A stretch of 64,000 nt of DNA, from the NCBI GenBank assembly GCA_029817715.1, contig JARUPY010000085.1:7130001-7194000 (forward strand), given 5' to 3'. Source of the stretch: Melastoma dodecandrum (taxonomy: Eukaryota; Streptophyta; Magnoliopsida; Myrtales; Melastomataceae). The notes under the pieces were generated by a model. It ran no database searches. It was not told the DNA's origin and saw nothing but the letters and a program-made list of their open reading frames with translations. This document shows positions 26,829 through 42,168 of the stretch, one piece after another. A program made the translations under genes and the position numbers. Each line of letters begins with the position of its first letter. Positions within the stretch are counted from its first letter, which is position 1.

Positions 26829-27199
26829 TTCCGTGGAGGAAGGTTATTTAGAAGAATCATGTATTGATGATTGTAATTTTGCTGTTCACCCACACATGTT
26901 TTAAAAATAATTTCACTCTGGGATGTTCGGCAGTAAACATTAAAGTAGAATCCACAATAAAGTTAATAACTGGGTGTAATGGGATGATAGCCGAGGAATT
27001 GATTAGGTAAGGAGAAGTTCTGACAAGGGACAACCACTCGTAGCTTCAGGAATACAAAAAAGACCAATGTATGTATGCCCAAATGTCCCATAATTGAGAG
27101 AACCTCGCTTGAGTTGACACAAGTACAGATTTTTTACGTATTTGAGGAAACACATCCCTACTCTGGAGAAAAGGGATAACCAGAAAGCAGAAGGGTCTT
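26829..27199. other. Convergent 3' region between the EF-hand and XIP genes
   Basis: The two genes are transcribed toward each other. This AT-rich stretch is their shared 3' untranslated and terminator region; AATAAAGTTAATAA-like sequence occurs near 26956. Confidence 0.5.
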
Positions 27200-28455
27200 T
27201 CACAAAGGGTGAAGGTGGTGACTAGGGATGATCTTGATGTACAAGGAGAAGGCAACACAGGCAATCCCAGGCCCAGCCCAGAATACCCAGTGCCCTCCCC
27301 AAAGGTGTCCTCCCCTCACCACGGCTGGCCCCAAGCACCTCGCTGGGTTCATCCCAGCCCCTGCGTATCCCTTCATCCCCGTTACTGTCGTCGACACGAA
27401 CACCAGCAGCCCCACCACTATCCCTATGATGCTGAACACTGCCACTCGCCCAAGTGCCTTCGCCTGCCTCTCGTCGAACGCCATCCATATCGACGCGAAC
27501 AGGAAAATGAATGTGCAGAATATCTCTAGCCACAGGGCCTGGGCCATCCCCACGCCTACGACCACCGGCCCTTCTGGCCCTGGCCCTATCACGGTCAGGG
27601 TGCACCCTCCCAGCGAGAAGGTCTCCTCGATCTTGTCCCCTATAACAGCCTTCAGGGCAAGCGCCCCTAGGACTGCCCCTGCGCACTGGGCGAGGATGTA
27701 GACGGCGGCGCGGGATATGGAGACGAGCCCCGCAAGGAACGCAGCGAAGGTGATGACGGGGTTGATGTGGCCGCCTGAGATAGGGGAGGTGGCCAGGAGG
27801 AGGATGGCAACCGTCAACGCAATGAGGAAGGACATGATGAGGTTAGGGGAGTTTGTGATGGACTGGTAGGAGGAGATGACGACGGTGTCGATGGCAAAAA
27901 CCAGGATGCCTGAGCCCAGCAGCTCCGCCAAGGACGCCCTCCATACCTGTTTTTTTTAATCCGACAGAGACCAACATGAACTCAGGATTCAGGTTCCTCC
28001 CTAATGAAGAAGCTCCCGCCATTGCAGGGCAGCTTTTCAGGCTCATACTAATAAATGGTCACTCCTTTTGTCTATATCACTATATTTATACAACCCAACT
28101 TCTCTGGGTCCAAATGGACAGTTGCGGTTGGGAATGAACTTAATTAAAAAGAGGGAAACATGGAAATGAGAATTCAAATTGACCTGCAGGGAAACAAGGT
28201 CCTTCAAGCCAAAGATATCCTGGAAGGAAGTGAGCCTATGCCTTGCCTTATCATTCTTCGTCGTCTCTTTCGCGCTTGGGATGAGGAAGCGGCGAGAAAT
28301 GTGGATTAATGGACGAACTCTTGTCTTACGTTAGACAAATGAAATGACAAAAGAATGGAAGCGGATGAAACTTACTTGGGAGTGGAAAATGGCTGGACTT
28401 TGCCTCCATTGAGGACGGCTTCTTCATCCTCCGATATCACAGCCCTGCCGGCCAT
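27200..28455 (-). CDS. XIP: X-intrinsic protein (XIP) aquaporin
   Basis: Complement of join 27200-27946, 28184-28274, 28376-28455; 305 residues. A membrane channel of the XIP class, reported to conduct water, glycerol, urea, boric acid or hydrogen peroxide across the plasma membrane. The first half-helix carries SGGHINPVITF (NPV instead of NPA) and the second GMNPARC, the NPARC signature that defines XIPs. The loop C stretch GGCTLTV and WAGPGIACVAFSLY near the C-terminus also fit. Exon 1 (MAGRAVISEDEE) and exon 2 (ending in KDLVSLQ) form the cytosolic N-terminus, joining in frame to VWRASLAELLG. All introns are GT-AG. A TATA box lies 46 bases upstream. XIPs are absent from Brassicaceae and monocots. 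Confidence 0.94.
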
Positions 28456-28500
28456 TCTTCCCTTATATTTTGGATTTCTTCGTGGATTCTTCCGACTATC

Positions 28501-28508
28501 AATTTATA
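28501..28508 (-). promoter_or_regulatory. TATA box of the XIP gene
   Basis: On the minus strand this reads TATAAATT, 46 bases upstream of the XIP ATG, implying a very short leader. Confidence 0.5.
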
Positions 28509-29160
28509 GGACTGAGATTGGGATGCTGGATCAGCAATAAAAGAAGGGTATTGACTTTCCGGTCTGAGACTCCGCTTGTTGGGAAAGCCATAATGATATT
28601 CATGGGGGGGGGGGGGGGGGGGAGGGGATCACTGCACCTGCCATTATTTGCACCCGCTATATCGGCAACTGCTCGCAATTGGGAAGATCATTTAAGATGC
28701 AGAGGGAGGATGCAGCTTCACATGAAAGGTCAAATTCTGGAGAATCCATTAATGTGGCTGCAGAAGTAGGGGAGAAAGCAATGCTCGAGGGAGATGGGAG
28801 TCAATTTCGCTGCGTGTCAAAGTTTCAGCTAGATATTAACTCTCTACTACCCCACTCCCCCAAGAACTCTTCTAAATACAGAGATGACCAAGCCTTTTGC
28901 CGAGAAAGAATAATCCCACTCATTCACCATTTTATCCGACCGAGTCCAGCCGTAGAAATATTATCACTTTAACCGGTTGATGCTTTACAGGGGGAGGTTT
29001 CCTCTTTTTTTTAATGAGTCTTCAAAGGAAGTGTGATTTAATGATGGCTTCTGATAGTTAGTATTTGCGGCCCAAAATCGGAGATATTGATATTTTTTTT
29101 TCATTCGCTCCTAAAATATAACGGTGTTCTTGATCATTTTTATATTTTCCTGAATTTCAG
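28509..29160. other. Intergenic region
   Basis: No gene is recognised. It contains a 19-base G run (28604-28622). The T-rich end (TTTCAG at 29155-29160) is the eroded intron end of the COBRA-like pseudogene. Confidence 0.4.
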
Positions 29161-30000
29161 TAACATGGAAATCGGTTTGTATAAACTTGAGTATCTTGGT
29201 TAAACAAACATTGGCCTGTTGTGTTTTTCTCTCAAGTTTCTATAATCCAAAAGTCACCGGCTGCTTACACTTGTGTATGCAAAGAAGCAGGTCAGAAAGC
29301 TGATTCGTGCATGAGGTGATTTACATTTGATATCATCCATTATAAAAATGTGTTACAACATCCTCTCAATAGAAGCTCCCGCATTCAGTGGGTGCAGCAA
29401 AGGGAACCATCCATCACAGTCGGATGCACTTGGCAATCCGGTCGACATCCACTGGCATGTGAAGAACAACTAAGTTGACTATTGGAGGGTGAAATTGACG
29501 GTATCAAACTCTGATTACAAGAGGAATTACTCGCACTGGGATGCGTTGGTGCAACATCCTGGTTTCAGCCAGAACACAACCGCATATAACTTCAACAATT
29601 CTCTCCTTCCGACAATAGGACTCGAAGGTGATGCCAACTTACTACTCCATAGGGTAACACAAGTTGCAATAAAATGTTGAATCAATTTAATCATCATTGA
29701 TAATGTTGCAGATAGCATTACTCTCTTCTGGGGGATAGGTTATTACAATAGTGAACTGCAGCAAGCAGAGAAAGACCGGCTTGGTTCCGTTGCGACATAT
29801 ATTATCCTGCAATAGAATTGCGATGCATTTACATTAAAGGACGGTTGGGCTTTTCAAGGAAGATACATTTCGGCTGTCAAAATGCCTTTCCCGAACCAAG
29901 TCCCTACGCCTCCGGTGACAGTTCCGGTCTGAAAGCAGGTTTAAGCTTTTGCATACTCGTAATTGCCTCTGTCGTTGCATTGTTGTTTAGGAAAGCCTGA
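29161..30000 (+). pseudogene. COBRA-like (COBL) pseudogene, 3' half
   Basis: COBRA-like proteins are GPI-anchored cell-wall proteins for cellulose deposition. An exon starts after TTTCAG and reads VTWKSVCINLSILVKQTLACC and SSFYNPKVTGC, which matches the Cys-rich central part of COBL proteins. It continues with DIHWHVKNN, a TAA stop (29471-29473), DYWRVKLTVSN, YSHWDALVQHPGFSQNTT, an intron (ending near 29712), LFWGIGYYNSELQQ, another stop (TAG 29813-29815) and FTLKDGWAF. A frame change then leads to a hydrophobic GPI-type tail, SSGLKAGLSFCILVIASVV, ending at TGA 29998-30000. The order of motifs is right, but stops and frameshifts make it dead. The 5' half is missing. Confidence 0.85.
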
Positions 30001-30384
30001 TGATGAATCTCTATGAATTTATACATAATGAAGCACGTATTTTGCAAGTTGAAATTAGGTTTTCTAACTTCGAGATTTCTTTAAAGAGCGAAAACGAGTT
30101 TTTTACTCTAATTTCAAGGCATTATTTGACGAATTTTGAAACTACCGAACCCTAATTTTCACAACCTTAAATTGAAACAAAGCTCAACAATACTCTACCA
30201 CCAGATGCAATCCATTGGGAACGAAAGCTGCCAGACCATGCAATGCACTTGCACTCCAAACCATATCACGCCATTTCTGGTGCTTGAGAGGCATAGCCAC
30301 AGGCCAGATCCAAGCCACTCCGAAGTTGGTTAGGGTCGTGATGACGAGGCTCCATTACATCCCAATGTCGAGGCACATAGACAG
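30001..30384. other. Spacer between COBL pseudogene and ERD2-like gene
   Basis: AT-rich DNA without recognisable coding content. Confidence 0.4.
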
Positions 30385-30551
30385 GCTTAGTATTTATCCA
30401 ACCAAAGTGGCTTGAACCATCTTATGGTAAAAGCTTGGACTTGTGATTTGTCACCATAACAAGAATCAGAATGCTTAAAAAGGCCAAAAGAATGAGAAAA
30501 CCACAATGAAAATCTTATGTTAGTTTTTCTCATCTGAATTGGCTCGGTTAG

Positions 30552-32464
30552 TTAAACGACACCGGATGGGAGACGAAGCATGAGCTGTCCTCCTAGTACA
30601 CTGAGAAGATAAAGGCATGTGTGATGGATCAGACAACAAAAATCTAATCCTCAAAAGTAAAGTACTTCCCATTAGACCTGTTACTGACCTTTTGACATAG
30701 TAATAGCAGAAATCTGCTAAGATAAAGGTCTGAACTATTTCGGAGATGAGAACCATTGTCGGCCACAACCCATATCCCAGCGCAACCAGCAAATGACCAC
30801 GGCTGTCCAGGACCTAATTCAATCACAAACTCAAATCTATCAGTTCAAACGAGAACAAGCAAACAAATTATTTGGGGGAACTAAGCTACAGTTAATATCA
30901 GAATAAAGGCAAACATATAATAAGAGAGACAGGACAGTTGAGGGTGATTCTGATAGAACAAAGAAGATAATGAAAATGAGATACAGAATTCAAAAAGATC
31001 ACCCATGTTTTTGTTGATGATTGTAGATAAATTAATTGAACAAGACAACCATCATACTCTTATCAAGAGATCAATTTCAGACCTGGAGAACCCAATGAGC
31101 ACAGCCTAAGAATCTTGCCACACCTAACGCAAAAACATAGTGTGCCGTGAATGGCTCGACGATCTGCCAAAAGATAAAAGTTCATCAGCAAAAAAGTACA
31201 ACACTGCCCCGTCTACACGATCCATCAAGGACAAGGATTAGTCGTGCCTTACTTTAGTGTTTTGCATGACCCGCAACTGTGGAAGTACTGAAACAGCTTC
31301 TAGGTAGACAGAAAATGCCCAGCAAATCCTGTTCACTATGTGGTGAGAGGTCGAAGGGTGAATCAACAAGGCCAACACAACACAAGGTATCAACTGCATC
31401 CACAAATTATCACTAGTAGTTCAGTCCAGGTATAAAGCAAGAGCACAAAAATAGAAGTGATTAGCTCTCCCTTTTTATTAAGAAAAAGAGAGAAAAAAAG
31501 CTTCCACCAAACAGATGCATAATCACACCTCGCTTGACCACCTTTTGTGTAAGGCTTTATTCTAGCTTAAAGCAAGTCAAGGGAACAGAGCAATTGGCCA
31601 AGTCTCCAAGAAGACTTCAATTTTAATAAAAGTAACATACAGGCATTTTGGTGAGGCAATCACGGGTACAAGAGGAGCAGAATGTGTGGGGATCAAAGGA
31701 CCCATGCTAATGAATAATCTAAAGTACAAGAATTGACAACAAAGAATAACAGGAAACAAAGGAATGAGACGGGGGTGAGACCATACCACGTAATAGATTG
31801 CAAAGTTGTCCTTTTCCACCATGTAACTGGACCTCAACTTGAACCGAATCATGTAAATAACCCACATAGTGGCCGCCAAAGTAGAGGAATCCAGGATGGT
31901 GTGAATGTCATACTCCATGACAAGACTGCAATACAGCCGAACAGCTAAGAAAATAGCCGTAAGTTCTTGGGTTTTCAGCGAGAGTCCTGGGGAGCGGAGC
32001 TGGGGTCAAAGATCGAAATCCAAACATGGATCCAGAAAGGCGAGACATGGATGACAGGGGACAACCGCGGCGGGCAAACAGGGACAAGGACTGTATTTGG
32101 ATAATCCATTAAAGAGGAACGAAGCAACAGGCGTGATTCAATCAGCAAAAAGAGAGAGTAAAACCCTAAATAAAATAATAAATATAAGGGCATGGAATCG
32201 AAAGGGAGGAATTAAGGGGGAAAGGAGGAGGAGACCGGCACAGGTCTTCTCCTTAATGAGCTTGTAGATGAGGACGGAGATTCCGAGGGAGTGGACGGCC
32301 TCGGCGGCGACAAAGAGGTTGTCGTGGTCGTGGACAACGGCGCGGAGGAGGACGAGGGCTGTCATGCCGGAGACAACGGAGAGGAACGCCTTGACCTTGG
32401 GAGGCTGCCTACTCACCCACGACGACACCGCGTGGATCGGCCTCCTCGCCATCTTTACGTTCAT
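30552..32464 (-). CDS. ERD2-like ER lumen protein-retaining receptor family protein
   Basis: Complement of join 30552-30600, 30689-30813, 31083-31163, 31253-31393, 31787-31986, 32236-32464; six exons, GT-AG introns, 274 residues. A seven-helix Golgi/ER membrane protein of the KDEL-receptor superfamily (ERD2-like subgroup, with an N-terminal extension). Recognisable stretches in order: RPIHAVSSWV, FVAAEAVHSLGISVLIYKL, RLYCSLVMEYDIHT, RFKLRSSYM, IHPSTSHHIVNRICWAF, YLEAVSVLPQLRVMQNTK, VEPFTAHYVFALGVARF, LVALGYGLWP, VQTFILADFCYYY and a conserved end, LRLPSGVV. The subgroup is conserved in plants, but its cargo is less clear than for ERD2 proper. Starting at MARR (32452) is possible. A CT-rich leader precedes the ATG. 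Its 3' half is duplicated at 9848-10665. Confidence 0.94.
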
Positions 32465-33000
32465 CCTTTCTCTCTCTCTCTATCTCTGTCTCTCTCCCAC
32501 CAACTACCGTCGCCGGCGTCGGGGATTGAAAGAATTCCTTTTTCTGTGCGATGAAGACGACGACGACGACCCGATTAATCAAGAAAATGCTTCCCTCTGG
32601 GGCTTCCTTCCAAGTCATGGATATGATAATTAGTTTAAAAACAAGTTGGTTCAGAGACGCTCGAATTGTTACTTTTAATTGTAAACGCTGAAATAAAGAT
32701 ATTACCGTCAACCACCAACTTCTCCCGTTTATTTTCTCGGTTCTCTGAAACGTATCATTCGGTAAATTACGAAAAACAAAGAACACCCCCCGCCCCTCCC
32801 CCCCAAGTTCTCACCCGATCCCATTTCATTTCCTTTAAAGAAAAAGAGAATCCATGTCCATGGATGCTCGTTCAAATTATGAAAAATCAGCATATTTCGC
32901 AGCTCTCTGATTTTGGGGACCACTCCATCGGCTAACAGCTCTCTCTGACTACGAATCCTATTCCACCATGCTGTTGTCCCCCCCCTCCCCCCCCCAGCTA
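32465..33000. other. Spacer between ERD2-like and TPI genes
   Basis: Contains the ERD2-like leader and promoter (CT repeats near 32468-32500) and the TPI 3' untranslated region. Both genes are on the minus strand. A C-rich run lies near 32980-32996. No further gene is recognised. Confidence 0.45.
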
Positions 33001-36986
<3,986 letters not shown>

Positions 36987-37718
36987 TGGGAGGGATTTGG
37001 GATTGAGGGTGGGAAGGAAGGAGGGTTTTTGGATGCGGGCGACGACCTTGGGTTTGTGTGGTGGTGGTGGTTGTGTTATTTGTGCCTCTCCAACTCCAAC
37101 CTCCTCCGTCTCTCAAGTCTCCTTAAATTTACCAGTTGATAGGCTCCCCTTGCTTTTTGGCTGGCTTCCCTGTGGGGGTTGGTTGGTGAGAGTAGAAGAA
37201 TAGTGGGCACTTTACCTGTCTCTGTCTTTTAAATAATGGACTGTGAATATGGGGTTGGTTGGTGTCTTTTGCACTGGGTTTACCAAACAAAACCAGGATA
37301 CCTTAAACCCACGCCATTATACCTAATAAGACTCACTCACAGTTGGGAAAATCCACGGATAAACACTAGGGGTTGAGATCCTTCACCCGAAAGGATTTAT
37401 AAATCCAAAGCTTCATATCTCACGTTGAAAAACAAATGTTTGGAGACTGGGCCGGTTTAATATCATTCGTCCCTCGACTTTTAGGCGAAATTTTATATAC
37501 ACAGAAGGGATTCATCTGTTCGCGGTTCCCAACGAGAATTAGTGTCATGACAAGGAATCACGTTTTATTTGTAATATAAGTATAATAAAATTTCCAAATT
37601 TCGCAAACTTCTACGGTATTTTTTTTTCCAATTAACCGAAGGTTTGGAGGTTAGGTGAGACTGATATACCTCAATAAAGTAAAAACCTAAAACCCACCTA
37701 ATCCCATCAGATCCCGAA
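36987..37718. promoter_or_regulatory. TPI/XCT divergent intergenic region
   Basis: The start codons of TPI (minus, 36986) and XCT (plus, 37872) are 885 bases apart with no gene between, so both promoters lie here. No clear TATA box is seen on the XCT side. Confidence 0.5.
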
Positions 37719-37744
37719 GGCCCACATGAGGTTACTTAGGCCCA
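37719..37744. promoter_or_regulatory. Paired GGCCCA (site II) motifs upstream of XCT
   Basis: GGCCCA occurs at 37719-37724 and 37739-37744, 20 bases apart, about 130-150 bases before the XCT ATG. Paired site II elements are typical TCP-binding sites in promoters of constitutively expressed plant genes. Confidence 0.5.
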
Positions 37745-37871
37745 CACCGTTATCACCTTTGGGCTTTGGTAGTAATCTAATCATCCTCATATCCCACACC
37801 TACTTTCTTTCTGTATTTCCCTTCGCCCTAATTTCCAAGGAGGAGAGGGAGAAAGGAAGAGGAGGAGAAGG

Positions 37872-38192
37872 ATGTCGGGGATGGGGGACGGTTACGTGGG
37901 GACTGCCCAGGACGCCGTCAGGATACGACGTTTGGAGAAGCAGAGGGAGGCCGAGCGCCGCAAAATCCACGAGCTCAAGACCAAGTCCGCCTCCGCCAAT
38001 GGTCAGCCCGGTCTCCTTCAGTTCGGTTCCAGCACCTCCGAGGTCCCTCCCGCTTTCCTTGTTTCCATCCTCCTTACTTTCTCTGACCCCATTCCCTCCT
38101 TTTATTTTTTTTCCTTTCGCGTTTAAAGATTCTTGAGACCGCTTTCAAGAAGGAGACGATTGGGTTAGTCACCCGAGAGCAGTACGTCGAGA

Positions 38193-38246
<54 letters not shown>

Positions 38247-41179
38247 TCATATGTTTCTCCCTTTTTTAATTATTATTTGCGTTCTCCTTTTGGTTCTTGA
38301 TTGCGTAGAGAGTGAATATCCGTAACAAGATCGAAGAGGAGGAAAAGGAGAAGCTTCAGAAGTTGCAGCAAGAGTTAGTTCCTTGTTTATACACTCCCCC
38401 TTCTCCCCTCTTCTTTCCTACTCTTCTTGGGTTCCCTTTTATTCTTATGTATTCTTTGATTTTCTCTGTTTCAGGGAAGAGGAGCTTCAAGCTCAGAAGA
38501 GGAAGAAGAGGAAAATCAAGGGAAATTCTCGTTTGTCCTTTGCTGATGATTTCGAGATTGGAAGCGACGACGAGGATGCAGGTTGTCCTGATGATCTCTC
38601 CTCCCTTTTTGGCCTATCGATATCCTTGTAATTTAATTTTTGCCTCTTCAACGAGTGTTGTCCCCAACCTGCATAGAACAAGCAGTTCAAGATCTCGAAA
38701 GGATTTGCGTGGTAAAATTTGAGGCGATAGAGCTTGGCCGATTTAGTTATTTACATTGAGCATTACGATGCCCATGTTACCGACTAAATGTGTATCTCTC
38801 TTGGCAACATAAGCAATGCTGCCATGAGTCTAGGATGGTAAACTTGCATGAATGTTTTCAGTAAGTAGTTTTCTTCTTATCTTTTTCTGGTTGCAGCTCC
38901 CGAGTTCAACAATTTCGGCCGTGGAAAACTTGGCAAGGACCCTACCGTGGAAACTAGTTTTCTTCCTGATAGGTGCGCTTCTCTGTCCATCTGTATATCT
39001 ATCATTCTATCCATCACATGGTTCTTTGGGCTAACAGCTAAGCATAGGGTTGTTGAAGATGCTTTTCAGTGAGAGAGAGGCTGAGGAGCAGGCTGAACGC
39101 GAGAGACTTCGGAAAGTATGGCAAAGAGAACAGGAGCAAATACGAAGTAATGCTTGTATTTTGTTTTGCCAGTTTACTTTTTTATTTGGAATCTGGGTTT
39201 ATCCTAAAAGTAGTGACAACTTACTACAGATGAGCCCCTTGAAATTACTTACAGCTACTGGGACGGGACAGGTCATAGGCGCGTAATTCAGGCTAGTATA
39301 TTCTACTCGAAGTTGTTTGATTAATTTGTGTAGACTATACTTGGTGGGGCTAATGGATTACTCGTAACACTTTCGCTTTCAGGTTCGCAAAGGTGATTCG
39401 ATTGGGGAGTTTCTCCGTGCTGTCCAGCAGCAACTTGCACCTGAATTCAGAGAAATTCGGACAACATCGGTTGAAAATTTGCTTTATGTAAAAGAAGATC
39501 TGATCATTCCTCATGTAAGACTACTTACATAAATGATCTTCACTAGGTTCTTCTAATGTGAGTATTAGAGCCTGAGATATAATGGTTTAGATCTAATATG
39601 TGCTGGTGATGTTTGTTGAAATTTCAGCAACACAGTTTCTATGAGCTAATTGTCAACAAGGCAAGGGGCAAAAGTGGACCGGTATTTTTACATCTCTGTG
39701 TATTTCAAATTTTGTGTACATGTATAGCATGTGTGATCGTAATGGTCTCGCTTCTTTTGGAAATGGATGTTGGTGTTCTAGATCATCGAAGTGGATGTCC
39801 TGTGTCCTAAGTTGTGGAATTGATTATACCCACCTTGTTTCCTGAAGTCATCTCGTGTATGTGGTTATTTGCATGGAATCACATAGCCGGAGTACATCAG
39901 AATATGTCAAATATCATCTTTTAGTTGTGATTTATGGTCAATGATCACATGGGAATGGTCCCTTTGGGTTTCAATTTGTAACTATTGATAGTAATACAAT
40001 ACAAAGGGTTTCCCATGGGCTTCCCTGTTGGAGAACTAGCTATCAGTAGCTATAGATGCATCCATCTATCTATTGGGTTGTAGTTCTTCCGTGTTGCTCA
40101 TTTAGGAAAATTCTATTGTCTAGAAGTGTGGAGCGTATGTTAGGTTTGCGCTTTCACTTTTCTGAGCCCCCTTCGTTCTATTATCCTCTAAATCGAAAGA
40201 CCTCGCATTAATATGTATAAGAATCCGCCTGAACACTTTTAAGGAAATGTCAGGTGAAATCTAATGAGACAGGATAATTAAGCCTTTTAAACTTTTCATA
40301 TGCATATAGCTAATGAGATCACTGCTGTTCTTTTTTCAAGTTTGTGAATAAATTTCAAGGGCTAATCCATTTTCCCTGTTATATGATTTTGTTTCGGCAG
40401 CTTTTTCATTTTGATGTGCATGAAGATGTGAGGACTATTGCGGATGCGACTATAGAGAAGGATGAGGTATGGTTTTATTGTGCTTGTTGTTTTACCTCTC
40501 TTTTAAAATGGTGGCATACATCGGTGTATATGTCTCACATTTGTTTTCTTGTGGTAATTTGGCCTGTTTACATGACGCTGTGTTTTTAATTTAGTGTATT
40601 TCGTGTGAGTTATATATGTGTGAACTGTGAGGCAGAATTCAGTATTTTGCATACAGTGGGTAATATTGTGGCGGTAGTAGATGTTAAGAGGTTTTGAAAG
40701 TTTCCCAGCTGAGTGACGTGTTTGTGGAATCTAAAAACAATGTCAGGATACCTCATTACTTGTGAAAGGACTGATTCCTCATCATGGTAGCCATAAGTTA
40801 AGCAGGTCATTTTGACTATGAGAGAGGGAGGATAGGGGGTTAAATTCGTTTATGGGGTTGGCTCTTCTCTTATCGAGGGAAGTGTTTGGTTATCTAGTTT
40901 AGATGGTTTTCTTTCTTCTTAAAGTGTGGTTTTGTTGATTTGCTTGCAGTCGCATGCTGGAAAAGTCGTCGAGAGGCACTGGTATGAGAAGAACAAGCAT
41001 ATCTTCCCTGCATCGCGGTGGGAGGTGCTCATCAAGTTCTCCCTTTGTTTCTCCCTGCGAGAGATTCAATTTTCTTGTGCTTTGAAAATGCTAAAATCGT
41101 GGCTTCGGCCGAATTCAATCTACTGCAGATCTACGATCCTACGAAGAAGTGGGAGCGTTACACCATTCATGGCGATTGA
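37872..41179 (+). CDS. XCT: XAP5 CIRCADIAN TIMEKEEPER (XCT), XAP5 family protein
   Basis: Nuclear protein that in Arabidopsis affects circadian period, small-RNA production and pre-mRNA splicing. Twelve exons: 37872-38042, 38129-38194, 38309-38373, 38475-38581, 38897-38972, 39070-39146, 39230-39291, 39383-39514, 39628-39681, 40401-40466, 40950-41024, 41129-41179; 333 residues. The N-terminal [20 protein letters not shown], the Glu/Lys-rich coiled coil, [50 protein letters not shown] and the C-terminal XAP5 core ([74 protein letters not shown]) follow the Arabidopsis protein closely. Eleven introns: ten are GT-AG; the one after exon 7 starts with GC. The short acidic linker of other plants (NKxSE) appears reduced. 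Confidence 0.95.
38196..38245 (+). repeat. CT/GT compound microsatellite in XCT intron 2
   Basis: A CT tract followed directly by a GT tract begins at the second base of intron 2, so the splice donor GTCTCT is the first unit of the repeat. Confidence 0.85.
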
Positions 41180-42168
41180 AGTTATAGGAAGTTTGTACGG
41201 AAATATGGTTTTAGTTTTAAAAAAGTTTACAAATATGATTTTAGTTTAAAAAATCACGAAAATATTGTCCTTTTGTTGGTGTTCCAGACGCAGAAAAGTC
41301 GGGGTATCTCTCCTGAACAACCCTTTTGCTTTTTGGGATAATAGTACTTTGTGTTGCCCGACACCAACAGTGTTCTCTCAGCATTCCTCATCCCTCTTGC
41401 TTTTAGGTCTCTCTCCTGAAGCTTTGATAATCACATTTTTCCTCAGTTTCTCGATGTACGTCCCAGCTCCCCCTTAAATGGCATAAACAGTATCCATGTC
41501 CTGAATTATTCTCCCGAAAACAGTCTGCCCACCATCCAACCTGAAGATCAAATTTAATTGTGCCTGTCACGTAGCTGGATCTCAGAATTGTCACCTACAG
41601 ATGAAAAACAATCAAATGACGGAGTCATCCTAAAATCAAAGCAGCTGTACTGCCATTGGATGAGACCCGTATGCATTACCATGCCATGGTGACGAATAGA
41701 TTAGGGTTACACGAGAAATTGTCCAGAGCAAATCCATTTCTCAGGATATTTTTCTATCATGACCTCTCAACCAACCAGCGGCTTTTACTGTGGTTCTAAA
41801 GAACTGGGATTCATTTGAATCAGGTCCAGGTCCAGTATTCACCATAGACACGATGCCTGCCGCAAATGGCCAGGAGGTCACAGGACATCAGCAGGCCAAG
41901 ATCAGCCAAAAAAGGAAATGAAAGACTTCTTTTCGAAGTAACTGACCTGCGTGGGAATGTTTTAACTTGGACTCGTCATCCTTAAAAGTTCCACCATATA
42001 TTGACTCGTACCCCTTGCCATCTCCATGAATGATATCGCCTCCCCGAATTATGAAACCAGATACTATGCGATGAAAGGGTGCTCCCTTGTAGTACAGTTT
42101 TTTTTTACTAGCACTTTGGCCCTTTTCACCTTGACACCTTACCCAGGGATAATTAATTTAATAAGAAG

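Noticed and set aside
27228..27701. Plus-strand open frames over the XIP gene
   Set aside because: Shadows of the XIP coding sequence, which is strongly conserved on the other strand.
28470..28972. Two overlapping plus-strand open frames of about 97-99 codons
   Set aside because: They include a 19-base G run coding for poly-Gly and show no family resemblance or promoter; noncoding is more likely.
41248..41371. Inverted GTTGGTGT/ACACCAAC words as a possible small transposon
   Set aside because: The matching arms are only about 9 bases and no target duplication flanks them.
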